Origin: Candidatus Acinetobacter avistercoris
Lineage (GTDB): Bacteria; Pseudomonadota; Gammaproteobacteria; Pseudomonadales; Moraxellaceae
Reading direction: 5' to 3'
NCBI GenBank assembly: GCA_018883945.1
Contig: JAHLFF010000326.1
Location: forward strand, 1-51,262
DNA: 51,262 nucleotides
Below the pieces are notes generated by a model. It saw nothing but the letters and a program-made list of their open reading frames with translations, was not told the DNA's origin and ran no database searches. Below are positions 1 through 7,696 of the stretch, piece by piece (positions within the stretch are counted from its first letter, which is position 1; the number at the start of each line of letters is the position of its first letter). Made by a program: the position numbers and the translations under genes.

Positions 1-139
1 AAGAAGCGACACTAGATGTCGGTATGTATCTGATGGAATACTACAATCAGATACGACCTCATCATTTTAATGATGGTATCAGTCCTTATGAAGCTGAAAA
101 TAAACTTAAAACTGTGTCCAATATTTGTTGACCACTACA
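1..139 (+). mobile_element. Right end of an IS3-family insertion sequence
   Basis: The transposase stop at 131 is followed at once by CCACTACA, ending at 139. Read on the other strand this end is TGTAGTGGTCAAC, the 5'-TG...CA-3' form expected of an IS3-family terminal inverted repeat. The exact last base is inferred. The left end and the target duplication lie outside the window, so only one junction can be examined. Confidence 0.65.
3..131 (+). pseudogene. IS3-family transposase OrfB, C-terminal end (cut by window edge)
   Basis: The frame beginning at base 3 reads 42 residues to a TGA at 129-131 and enters the window already open, so only the end of the gene is visible. It contains the run YYNQIRPHHFNDGISPYEAE, which matches the conserved tail of the IS3-family (OrfB, DDE/rve integrase) transposase, where Y-N-x-x-R-x-H and S-P-x-x-x-E/A are typical. 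The enzyme cuts and joins the element ends during transposition. Whether the full element outside the window is intact cannot be judged, so calling it a pseudogene only reflects the truncation by the window edge. Confidence 0.8.
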
Positions 140-211
140 AATAATTAACGATGTTATATAATTAAAAGTATCTACGTAACTGGTAATTATTAAATTCAAA
201 TTTCCTAAATT

Positions 212-612
212 TTATACTTCAAATTCAATTTCTTTTTTATCGACGGTTAACAAATACTCTCTCCATTTTGTTAAAATTTCAAACAAGGTATCTAGAGGTA
301 TCTTATCAGTGTATTCTTTTGTGAAAGATCTTTTAAAACTAATATAATCATTTTGAATCATAGCTTTCGCACTATCCCACTCATTATCAATTATAGCTGT
401 TTTAAGTAAATATTCTCCTTTACAAAAATTTAGTATTTTTAATACTTTTAGTACTGAATCAGTAGTATCTAAAGACTGTATAAAACTTGAAGCATCTTCA
501 AGATATTCATCTTCTCTATTTGCATTTTTCTGAGAAAGACCAATTGCTGCGAAATAAATTATTTCCCCACCTTCATCTTCCTGAGTATGATTAAAAAAAA
601 TGTAACTTTCAT
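212..612 (-). pseudogene. Immunity-like protein frame broken at a homopolymer (candidate CdiI)
   Basis: A minus-strand frame stays open from base 658 down to a TAA at 212-214. It encodes an acidic soluble protein ending LLTVDKKEIEFEV, but has no usable start codon near its beginning. In a neighbouring frame an ATG at 610-612 opens with MKVTFF and runs into eight A (plus strand, 593-600). One extra base there would join it to the open frame and give about 133 residues starting MKVTFFFNHTQEDEGG. Size, acidity and place just downstream of a CdiA-like C-terminus suggest an immunity protein, but I do not recognise its family. It may be a real frameshift mutation, a phase-variable tract or a sequencing error. 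Confidence 0.45.
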
Positions 613-704
613 GAAATAGCTCTCGAATAAAAATTTTTTTAACAGGCCAAGCACGCCATTATTTTACAGTTGTATCATTTGGTGGAATCTTAACATCTGC
701 TCTG

Positions 705-1112
705 CTATAAGGTGTTAAATAATCGACGGCCTTCTTTAGCCATGTAGCTGAACAAAAATCGTTTAGGAGAGGCTCGAGTATTATTGTTATTTTCAATCGC
801 ATTATCTGCTGCATTTGCTGCTTCAACTACATCATAACCAGAGTATGCTGAAATAACGCCAACAATGATTTTTCCTGCATTTCTATTTCTTAATTTTTCT
901 TCAGCACTATATTCAGTGCCAATACTTGGATCAGGCATTAAACTTGCAATAACCTCTCCTACACCTGCACCAATAGCTCCTGCGGCGCAACTAAGTTGAG
1001 TTGCAGCAGCTTCTTGTGCTTCAGCTCCAACTGCACCTCCGCCAACTGAAGTAGCTACTGTAGCTGAACCGTTAATTCTAACCTTCCAACATCCTAAAAA
1101 TTTTAATAATAC
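705..1112 (-). pseudogene. CdiA/FHA-type exoprotein C-terminal remnant with VENN-like motif
   Basis: A frame open between stops at 1113-1115 and 705-707 encodes about 135 residues. The part GAIGAGVGEVIASLMPD followed by a stretch ending AANAADNAIENNN resembles the pre-toxin region of CdiA/filamentous-haemagglutinin exoproteins, whose VENN motif marks the border between the conserved body and the variable toxin. Just after IENNNN the frame ends in 23 unlike residues. A second frame through the same bases (about 781 to 659) reads a different tail containing KKAVDYLTPYSRADVKIPPN and then a stop. No full toxin domain or two-partner secretion body remains, so this is a decayed fragment. The Met at 936-938 is unlikely to be a true start. 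Confidence 0.5.
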
Positions 1113-1115
1113 TCA

Positions 1116-1705
1116 AGGTCTGTAAAGCTGAAGCAATTAAACGTTAAATTAATAAATTTAAGTTCTATTTTAACATTTTTATCTTTCGTACAGTAATTTT
1201 ATGAATATTTTCATTTGGAATAATAGACCTCATCTCTTGTTGCTCTAGCATTCGCTTTAGTAATTTCTAAGTATCGAAAACGATTTATATTCTGTCATAC
1301 ACCAAAATTTTCAAAACTAATTTGTGTGAATTTTTCTATATTTTTTACATTTTTTATAATTATTTATTTGATGCGCCTAATAAATTAAAAAAATATTTTT
1401 CAAATGAAAGTATCAAAAAGCCAATTCAAAAATAATTCACTAATTTTCACATCATAAATATTTTTAATGATTTAATTCAACTATATAAATAAATTCTTTT
1501 TTTTTACAAAAACAAGCGAATGAAATTACTTCCAACACCTAAAGAAAATAATTTTTTTTTTAAGATGATTATTTCAACTTTAAATTACAAATTTCACGAT
1601 TCAATTAGTGTGATATTGTTTGCATTTTTAATAAGTAGTGTTAACATCATCAACTCCAATGTAATTCCCTTTTAAAGCCCAATAAAATTTGATCTCGGAT
1701 TAAAA
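1116..1705. other. AT-rich non-coding region upstream of the fimbrial operon
   Basis: I see no convincing gene here. The first part (about 1120-1320) may be decayed coding DNA. The part nearest the pilin gene is extremely AT-rich and has two long T tracts, nine T at 1497-1505 and ten T at 1552-1561. The fimbrial promoter must lie here, but no -35/-10 pair is clear enough to call. Confidence 0.5.
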
Positions 1706-2239
1706 ATGAAAAAAATTACTTTTATTCTTGCAACAACATTCATCGGTATCACTGCTGCTCATGCAGCTGACGGTACAATCACAATTAATGGTTTAGTTAC
1801 TGATAAAACTTGCGATATCGTTACCCCTCAAGGTAAAGACTTTACCGTTACATTACCTACGGTTTCTAAGCAAACTCTTGCTAAAGCGGGTGATGTAGCA
1901 GGTCGTACACCATTTACAATTAATCTTGCAAATTGTTCAGAAGGTAAAGTAGCGACTTATTTTGAACCAGGCGCAACTGTTGATTTTACTTCTGGTCGTT
2001 TGAACAACCAAGACACTGCTGGTGCTAAAAATGTACAAATTCAATTATTAGGCTCTAATAACTTGTTTGTTCCTGTACTTGCTGCGAGTACGAATGGTGC
2101 ACAAACTAACTCTCAATGGGTTGATGTTGCTGATGCTGGTTCTGCAGATTTAAACTATTATGCTGAATATTTTGCAACTGATGCTTCAACAGCTGGTAAA
2201 GTAACAACCTCTGTACAATATACTATTATTTATCAATAA
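1706..2239 (+). CDS. Type 1 / P-pilus family major fimbrial subunit
   Basis: This is a 177-residue secreted pilin. Residues 1-20 form a Sec signal peptide with cleavage expected after ITAAHA. The mature start (DGTITINGLVTDKTC) has the alternating hydrophobic donor strand of chaperone-usher pilins, and Cys36 and Cys77 are placed for the conserved disulfide. The C-terminus SVQYTIIYQ has the beta-zipper pattern with penultimate Tyr that the chaperone recognises. It is the first gene of the cluster, the only one before the strong terminator at 2251, and pilin-sized, so I take it as the shaft subunit. In the outer fibre it polymerises by donor-strand exchange. Its ligand and exact fimbrial class are not known from sequence. 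Confidence 0.9.
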   Translation: MKKITFILATTFIGITAAHAADGTITINGLVTDKTCDIVTPQGKDFTVTLPTVSKQTLAKAGDVAGRTPFTINLANCSEGKVATYFEPGATVDFTSGRLNNQDTAGAKNVQIQLLGSNNLFVPVLAASTNGAQTNSQWVDVADAGSADLNYYAEYFATDASTAGKVTTSVQYTIIYQ

Positions 2240-2250
2240 TTTATAAATTA

Positions 2251-2288
2251 AAAACTAATGTAGTTCGCTACATTAGTTTTCTTTTTTT
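2251..2288 (+). terminator. Strong intrinsic terminator between pilin and chaperone genes
   Basis: A perfect 13-bp stem (2251-2263 with 2268-2280, core ACTAATGTAG/CTACATTAGT) closes on a TTCG tetraloop and is followed by a C and seven T. It sits 12 bases after the pilin stop and before the chaperone, inside what looks like one operon. It probably limits read-through so that pilin mRNA greatly exceeds chaperone and usher mRNA. Confidence 0.85.
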
Positions 2289-2313
2289 ATTTAATTTTTT
2301 ATGAGAATACGTT

Positions 2314-3078
2314 ATGCGCTTAAAGCAATCCCTTTTCAAAATTGGACTCTTTGCTTGCTTACTTCCATTTTCTACTGCACATGCTGAAATAATTATTCAT
2401 GGCACTCGGGTTGTTTACCCTTCCGATGCTCGGGAAATTACTTTACAGGTCAGCAATAATGGAAATACTCCAGCTTTGGTTCAAGCTTGGATAGATGAGG
2501 GTGATGCTAGTAGTACTCCTGACCAGTCTCAAGCTCCTTTTATGATTACTCCTCCTATTTCACGAGTAGAGTCTAAAAAAGGACAAACATTAAGAATCTC
2601 TGCTTTACCTAAATCAGGCAGTCTAAATAAGACTCAAGAAACTTTATATTGGCTCAATGTTTTAGATATTCCGCCTAAACCAAGTTCAAAAAATGTAACG
2701 GATACCCCTGAGAATTTTTTGCAGCTTGCGATTCGCTCGCGTATTAAATTCTTTTATCGTCCAAGCGAAATTAAAGATAACTCAGCTGAGGCACCATCGA
2801 AATTACAATGGTCTGTGCAGGGTGATCAACTTAAAATTAAAAATGTAACGCCCTTTCATGTCACTTTAACTTCGATTAACCAAGAGCAAGCAGGTAAACG
2901 TTTTGACTTAATTACAGAAGGATTAATGCTTAAACCCTTCTCGGAAGAGCGTGTTGCTTTGAAATCTTCCAATATTTCAAAAATGGTTTTTACCAGTATT
3001 AATGATTATGGTGGCCGAGTGGAACTTCCTGTAAAAATACAATATATTCCAAAAAATAAAATTCACATAAAAAATTAA
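2314..3078 (+). CDS. PapD/FimC-family periplasmic fimbrial chaperone
   Basis: The 254-residue product has a signal peptide at 1-24 (cut after STAHA) followed by two immunoglobulin-like domains. The G-T-R-V-V-Y-P stretch holds Arg32, and RSRIKFFYRP holds Lys145; these match the two basic residues (Arg8 and Lys112 of PapD) that anchor the subunit C-terminus. An edge strand GQTLRISALP lies around residue 90, corresponding to the F1-G1 region that donates a strand to the subunits. The chaperone folds pilins in the periplasm and delivers them to the usher encoded 30 bases downstream. Family assignment is firm, while the fimbrial system it belongs to is unnamed. Confidence 0.93.
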   Translation: MRLKQSLFKIGLFACLLPFSTAHAEIIIHGTRVVYPSDAREITLQVSNNGNTPALVQAWIDEGDASSTPDQSQAPFMITPPISRVESKKGQTLRISALPKSGSLNKTQETLYWLNVLDIPPKPSSKNVTDTPENFLQLAIRSRIKFFYRPSEIKDNSAEAPSKLQWSVQGDQLKIKNVTPFHVTLTSINQEQAGKRFDLITEGLMLKPFSEERVALKSSNISKMVFTSINDYGGRVELPVKIQYIPKNKIHIKN

Positions 3079-3108
3079 CCTATTTTATTAAAATAGGCGG
3101 ATAACCTT

Positions 3109-5682
3109 ATGCAAAATAAACAACAAAATTTAAAATCGATAAAGCATAGTGTTCGCTACTATTTGGTTTATGGCGTTATTACGCTCAGTATGTCTCTCAC
3201 CGTTCATGCAGAAGAAGCGAAACAAACAAATAATGTTGTTCAAGAAGCAGAATTTGACTCGGCTTTTTTAATTGGTGATACCAGAAAAATTGATGTTGAC
3301 CGTTTTAAATATGGGAATCCTGTTTTACCTGGTGAATATAGTCTTGACGTCTATGTAAATGGTAATTGGTTTGGTAAACGCCATATCGTTTTTAAGGCCT
3401 TAGATAATAAAGAGAATGCTTTTACTTGTTTTACAAAAACAAGTTTACTTGAATATGGTGTTAAGTCTGATGTATTAAATAAAAATAATGCAGAAAATCT
3501 AAAACTAGAACCTTGTAAAAAAATCGATACATGGATCGAAAATGCCTATTACGAGTATGATAATTCACGTTTACGTCTAGATATTTCAATTCCACAAGTC
3601 GCTATGCAGAAAAATGCGCAAGGTTATGTGGATCCTAGTGTTTGGAATCGCGGAATCAATGCAGCATTCCTGTCTTATAATGGTAGTGCATATAAAACGT
3701 ACGACAGAATGCAAGGCAATGAAGAACGTACGAATGCCTTCACATCAATCAATACTGGCGCTAATATTTTAGGCTGGCAGTTCCGTCATAACGGACAGTG
3801 GCAGTGGCAAGACAAAGCAAATAATAATGACGATACCACTGCAAACAATAGTTATGAGTCAATTAGTACATATGTACAGCGTGCTTTTCCTCAATATCGA
3901 GGTGTATTCACGCTTGGTGACAGCTACACCGACGGTGAAATTTTTGATTCATTTGGCTATCGTGGGGTAGATTTTTCGAGCGATGACCGCATGCTTCCAA
4001 ACAGTATGCTTGGTTATGCTCCACGAATTCGCGGTAATGCAAAAACCAATGCAAAAGTTGAAATTCGTCAACAAGGCCAATTAATTTATCAAACCACTGT
4101 AACACCAGGTAGTTTTGAAATTAATGATCTTTACCCTACTGGTTTTGGTGGTGAATTAGAAGTTTCAATTATTGAAGCTAGCGGTGAAACTCAGCGCTTT
4201 AAAGTTCCTTATGCTTCGGTTGTGCAAATGCTTCGTCCTGGAATGAGTCGTTATTCTGTTACTGTTGGACAATTCCGTGACAAAGACATTCATTTAGATC
4301 CATGGATCATACAAGCCAAATATCAATACGGTATCAATAATTTTATTACAGGATTTACGGGCCTTCAAAGTTCAGAAGACTACTCAGCATTTACATTAGG
4401 TAGTGCATTTTCAACGCCTATTGGTGCCGTATCTTTAGATGTCACACATTCACAAGCTGACTTTAAAAAACGTCAAAGTGAAACAGGTCAAAGTTATCGA
4501 TTAAGCTACAGTAAATTAATTACACCAACAAATACGAATTTAACGCTCGCAGCATATCGTTATTCAACTGAAAATTTTTATAAGTTACGAGATGCATTAA
4601 TTGTTCAAGATTTAGATGATCGTGGCATTAGTTCAACTTATGTTGGTAAGCAACGTAGTGAATTTCAAATTACTCTAAATCAAGGATTACCGAATAAATG
4701 GGGCAACATTTACGCTACGGGCTCTTGGATTGATTATTGGAACCGCCAAGAAACGACTCGCCAATATCAAATGGGTTATAGCAATACATACAGCAACCTC
4801 ACTTATGGTATATCTGCCATCAAACGTATTGTAGAAGACAATATAACTAGACAAACAACTGATGATACGGAATATATGCTGACCTTGTCCCTGCCATGGT
4901 CATTTAAGAAAAACTCTGTCAACTTCAACTCAATGACCACTAAAGACAATATAACCTTAGGGATGAGTGGCACGGTGAATGATCGCTTTAATTACGGCAC
5001 ATCTGTATCTCAGACCTATGGTGATAATGCCAGTATGAATGTCAACGCACAGTATCGTACTAATTTCACGACACTAGGTGGCTCGTATAGTATTTCAGAT
5101 CAATATGAACAAGCGATGGTTTCTGCACGTGGCAATATTGTGGCGCATTCTAAGGGTGTTCTTTTAGGACCAGATCAAGGCCAAACGATGGTGCTCGTTT
5201 ATGCGCCTGAAGCAGCAGGTGCCAAAGTCAACAATACCACTGGGTTAAGCATTAATAAATCGGGCTATGCCGTTATTCCATATGTAACCCCTTATCGTTT
5301 AAACGATATCACGCTTGATCCTCAAAATATGTCTACAGATGTAGAGCTTTCAGAGACCAGTCAGCGGATTGCACCTTATGCGGGTTCTATTTCTCAAGTC
5401 AGTTTTGCAACTAAGCTTGGTAAAGCGATTTACATACATGGACTGACTAAAGAAGGCAAAACCTTACCGTTTGCAGCTGAAGCATTTAACTCCCAAGGTG
5501 AAAATATCGGCATGGTTGCTCAAGGGAGTATGGTTTATCTACGCACGAGCCTAACCGCTGATACAGTCACCGTTAAATGGGGCGATGAAGCGAATGAGCA
5601 ATGTAAAATTACTTATGATGTTACTCAGCAGGCAACTGATAAAAATCAAAATATGATTACGGCAGAGGCTACATGTCAATGA
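3109..5682 (+). CDS. FimD/PapC-family outer membrane usher
   Basis: At 857 residues this has the usual usher length. A signal peptide ends near residue 34 (SLTVHA). The mature N-terminus begins with the PapC N-domain pattern, including DRFKYGNPVLPGEYSLDVYV, which captures chaperone-subunit complexes. It is followed by the long, beta-rich central barrel with a plug segment near residues 240-330, then two small C-terminal domains ending in a Cys pair (EQCKITYDV and ATCQ). The usher forms the outer membrane channel that orders and polymerises subunits. Its stop overlaps the adhesin start (ATGA at 5679-5682), so the two are translationally coupled. Confidence 0.95.
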   Translation: MQNKQQNLKSIKHSVRYYLVYGVITLSMSLTVHAEEAKQTNNVVQEAEFDSAFLIGDTRKIDVDRFKYGNPVLPGEYSLDVYVNGNWFGKRHIVFKALDNKENAFTCFTKTSLLEYGVKSDVLNKNNAENLKLEPCKKIDTWIENAYYEYDNSRLRLDISIPQVAMQKNAQGYVDPSVWNRGINAAFLSYNGSAYKTYDRMQGNEERTNAFTSINTGANILGWQFRHNGQWQWQDKANNNDDTTANNSYESISTYVQRAFPQYRGVFTLGDSYTDGEIFDSFGYRGVDFSSDDRMLPNSMLGYAPRIRGNAKTNAKVEIRQQGQLIYQTTVTPGSFEINDLYPTGFGGELEVSIIEASGETQRFKVPYASVVQMLRPGMSRYSVTVGQFRDKDIHLDPWIIQAKYQYGINNFITGFTGLQSSEDYSAFTLGSAFSTPIGAVSLDVTHSQADFKKRQSETGQSYRLSYSKLITPTNTNLTLAAYRYSTENFYKLRDALIVQDLDDRGISSTYVGKQRSEFQITLNQGLPNKWGNIYATGSWIDYWNRQETTRQYQMGYSNTYSNLTYGISAIKRIVEDNITRQTTDDTEYMLTLSLPWSFKKNSVNFNSMTTKDNITLGMSGTVNDRFNYGTSVSQTYGDNASMNVNAQYRTNFTTLGGSYSISDQYEQAMVSARGNIVAHSKGVLLGPDQGQTMVLVYAPEAAGAKVNNTTGLSINKSGYAVIPYVTPYRLNDITLDPQNMSTDVELSETSQRIAPYAGSISQVSFATKLGKAIYIHGLTKEGKTLPFAAEAFNSQGENIGMVAQGSMVYLRTSLTADTVTVKWGDEANEQCKITYDVTQQATDKNQNMITAEATCQ

Positions 5683-6701
5683 AATTCAAAACGCTAAGCG
5701 CATTAACTCTACTGGTTTGTACTGCGGGTATGACTGAAGCATATGCAGCTTGCACTCCTTCAAATGGATTTAGACCACAGGATGTAAGTATGGCTGTAGG
5801 ACGTGTTGTCGTAAGACCAAGTGATGCTGTAGGCCAGGTCTTAAGAAAAGCAACCTTCCCTATTTCAAGCAATGGTTCACAATATAACTGTGATAATGGT
5901 TCACCTTCAACGATAAATGCTGTTTTAAGTCAAAACTATCCTCTCAGCCCTGCTGGAGCATCTATTTACAGTACAAATATTCCTGGTATTGGTATTCGCT
6001 TATATCGTGAAGCAGAAGCAGCGGCAAACTTTTCTGGATATTATCCATACACAAGAACTCTAGAAAGGAATAGAAACTACACCTTAGCTAATGGTTATTT
6101 TGTTGTTGAAATTATAAAAACTGCACCTACGACTGGTTCTGGTACATTAGTTCCAGGACAGTATAGTAGTTACTATCTTACTGGTCAGAGCACTAAGCCT
6201 TTTCTCACAAGTACAGTTTATGGCAATGCCATTACGATCGCTTCTTCATCGTGTGAAATTCAAGGCAATATAAATAAGGTTATACAATTGCCTACAGTGA
6301 ACAAAGCTGATTTTAAAGGGATTGGCTCTACACAGGGTGAACAGATTTTTGATTTGAATATTTTATGCAATGGCGGTCAAAACCCAACAGGTTACGAAGA
6401 ATCCAATAAAATTAGTTTAAATTTTGATTACACAGCAGCAGCGAATACCAACAATCAAGTCATTAATAATGATGCTCCAGCAAATACTCGTGCACGTGGT
6501 GTAAGTACTCAAATTATATGGAATTATCAAAATCAAAATAAAGTCATTACTAAAGGCGAAAAATTAGCCTTAGGCACATTAAGGTCTAACCAAAACATAC
6601 AATATAATGTCCCAATGAAAGCGCGTTATTATCAGACTGCATCAACCGTTACACCAGGCACAGTCAGAGGTATGGCAACCGTCACAATTGAATATGATTA
6701 A
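5673..6701 (+). CDS. Fimbrial tip adhesin (two-domain pilin-like protein)
   Basis: The 342-residue product has a signal peptide cut near residue 25 (TEAYA). The N-terminal half (26-185), with one Cys pair (Cys27, Cys73) and many Tyr/Asn, looks like a receptor-binding domain. The C-terminal half begins near SSCEIQGNINKVIQLPTVNK (Cys194, partner Cys232) and ends ATVTIEYD, a standard pilin domain. That two-domain layout and position after the usher fit a tip adhesin; the receptor cannot be predicted. Two starts are possible: ATG 5673, with AGAGG just upstream, or ATG 5679, which forms the ATGA overlap with the usher stop. The mature protein is the same. Confidence 0.85.
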   Translation: MSMKFKTLSALTLLVCTAGMTEAYAACTPSNGFRPQDVSMAVGRVVVRPSDAVGQVLRKATFPISSNGSQYNCDNGSPSTINAVLSQNYPLSPAGASIYSTNIPGIGIRLYREAEAAANFSGYYPYTRTLERNRNYTLANGYFVVEIIKTAPTTGSGTLVPGQYSSYYLTGQSTKPFLTSTVYGNAITIASSSCEIQGNINKVIQLPTVNKADFKGIGSTQGEQIFDLNILCNGGQNPTGYEESNKISLNFDYTAAANTNNQVINNDAPANTRARGVSTQIIWNYQNQNKVITKGEKLALGTLRSNQNIQYNVPMKARYYQTASTVTPGTVRGMATVTIEYD

Positions 6702-6816
6702 GTGACACACACATCAAAATTAAATATATTTTATTGTTTTAATTAAATTTTATTTGTTTTTTGAAGATTAGCCCTGTATTTATCTTACTTATACATCTCA
6801 ACTAAGGGGAAGAGAG

Positions 6817-7104
6817 ATGAAGGTGGATAAATACACACTTTTTATAAGCTTTATTTTTTTGAATACCTCAATGCTTTCTCATGCAGAAAAAATTGATTTT
6901 CAAGGTTCAATTTCAGAATTCACTTGTGAACATCATTCTAAAGAGAGTAGATGTAAGGCTGTTCAAATCGCTTTATCCACAATCAAAACAAAACAAAAAG
7001 ATAAAGACAACAAAACCAATATTCAAAGTAATCAAATTGCAAATATTATTGCTGAACAATCTTTAGGCCAGAATAAAAAAGTGATTACGCTCAGTTATCA
7101 CTAA
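6817..7104 (+). CDS. Mini pilin-like secreted protein (unrecognised)
   Basis: The 95-residue product has a signal peptide at 1-23 (cut after MLSHA) and a good ribosome site (AAGGGGAAG) before its ATG. The mature start EKIDFQGSISEFTC resembles the donor-strand and first-Cys region of the pilin at 1706 (TITINGLVTDKTC), and QIALSTIKTKQ lines up with VTLPTVSKQ of that pilin. The C-terminus VITLSYH ends like a pilin's last strand. The core between these ends is missing: about 30 Lys/Asn/Gln-rich residues replace it. Cys37 and Cys46 are only nine apart, unlike the usual disulfide. It could be a pilus terminator or assembly factor, or a deletion remnant. I do not know a named family for it. Confidence 0.65.
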   Translation: MKVDKYTLFISFIFLNTSMLSHAEKIDFQGSISEFTCEHHSKESRCKAVQIALSTIKTKQKDKDNKTNIQSNQIANIIAEQSLGQNKKVITLSYH

Positions 7105-7696
7105 AATAATCAGATATGAAATCACTAAATCCACTAAAGTGATTGATATTATTCTTCGTTAAGCATGTACTTACATTTGTCAAATAGCTTTAACTATCGA
7201 TAATTTTAGTATGACTAGATTCAATCTATAGTTTTAAATGAATGATCAAAATATTCGTATTTTTTAGGCACTAAAATTATTGAGTAAAACCATGTTGATC
7301 ACTTTTCCGTTCATGTTTTTAATCAATGAGTTTTTGGACAAAGCTCATTGGACTCATAGACACAGTGAAGACCTCTCTTCTATTTACAAAATTGTTTAAT
7401 ATTTTTAATTTTCGCTTCACAACGAATTTAAAACAAAAAAAATAGACAAATTCGCTATAATATTTGATGACATGGGCAAAAGCGTTTGATGTTATTTTGT
7501 TCGTGTAATAAAATATTTGCATTCATTTTATTCAAAAAATGTTTTTTTTGAATTTCTTTTCAAGTTGCGCAACACAACTTGTTTCTGATTATTTATATTG
7601 GTTCGGCTTTCAAAATTTAAGTAGTTGGATTGCTCTTTGCTTTCCTCAGATATTTGGAAGATAAAACTCACCATAGGTTTCGACCTATTCAACACT
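7105..7696. other. Non-coding interval between fimbrial cluster and Mrp operon
   Basis: About 590 bases with no supported gene; the short minus-strand frames here have no ribosome sites and low-complexity translations. It holds a TATAAT at 7456-7461 with no matching -35 box, an A/T hairpin at about 7530-7551 (TTCAAAAAA...TTTTTTTTGAA) that could end transcription in either direction, and a stem-loop just before the mnhA ATG (listed separately). Confidence 0.5.
7673..7688 (+). promoter_or_regulatory. Stem-loop with TTCG tetraloop at the mnhA start
   Basis: ATAGGT-TTCG-ACCTAT forms a perfect 6-bp stem with a very stable UUCG loop, ending eight bases before the ATG at 7697, where a Shine-Dalgarno sequence would be expected and is absent. 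It may shape initiation of the first Mrp gene. If translation instead starts at the TTG at 7625, the stem would lie inside the coding region. Confidence 0.4.

Noticed and set aside
1120..1320. Minus-strand fragment reading RFRYLEITKANARATRDEVYYSK, reminiscent of a helix-turn-helix tail of Fic-type proteins
   Set aside because: Only about 23 residues are open before a stop, and the likeness rests on a few residues; not enough to name a pseudogene.
7120..7144. Inverted repeat AATCACT...AGTGATT after the mini-pilin gene as a terminator
   Set aside because: The loop is long, the stem AT-rich and no T run follows.
7319..7522. Minus-strand 67-residue frame
   Set aside because: No ribosome site, low-complexity Phe/Lys/Asn-rich translation, no family likeness; expected by chance in AT-rich DNA.
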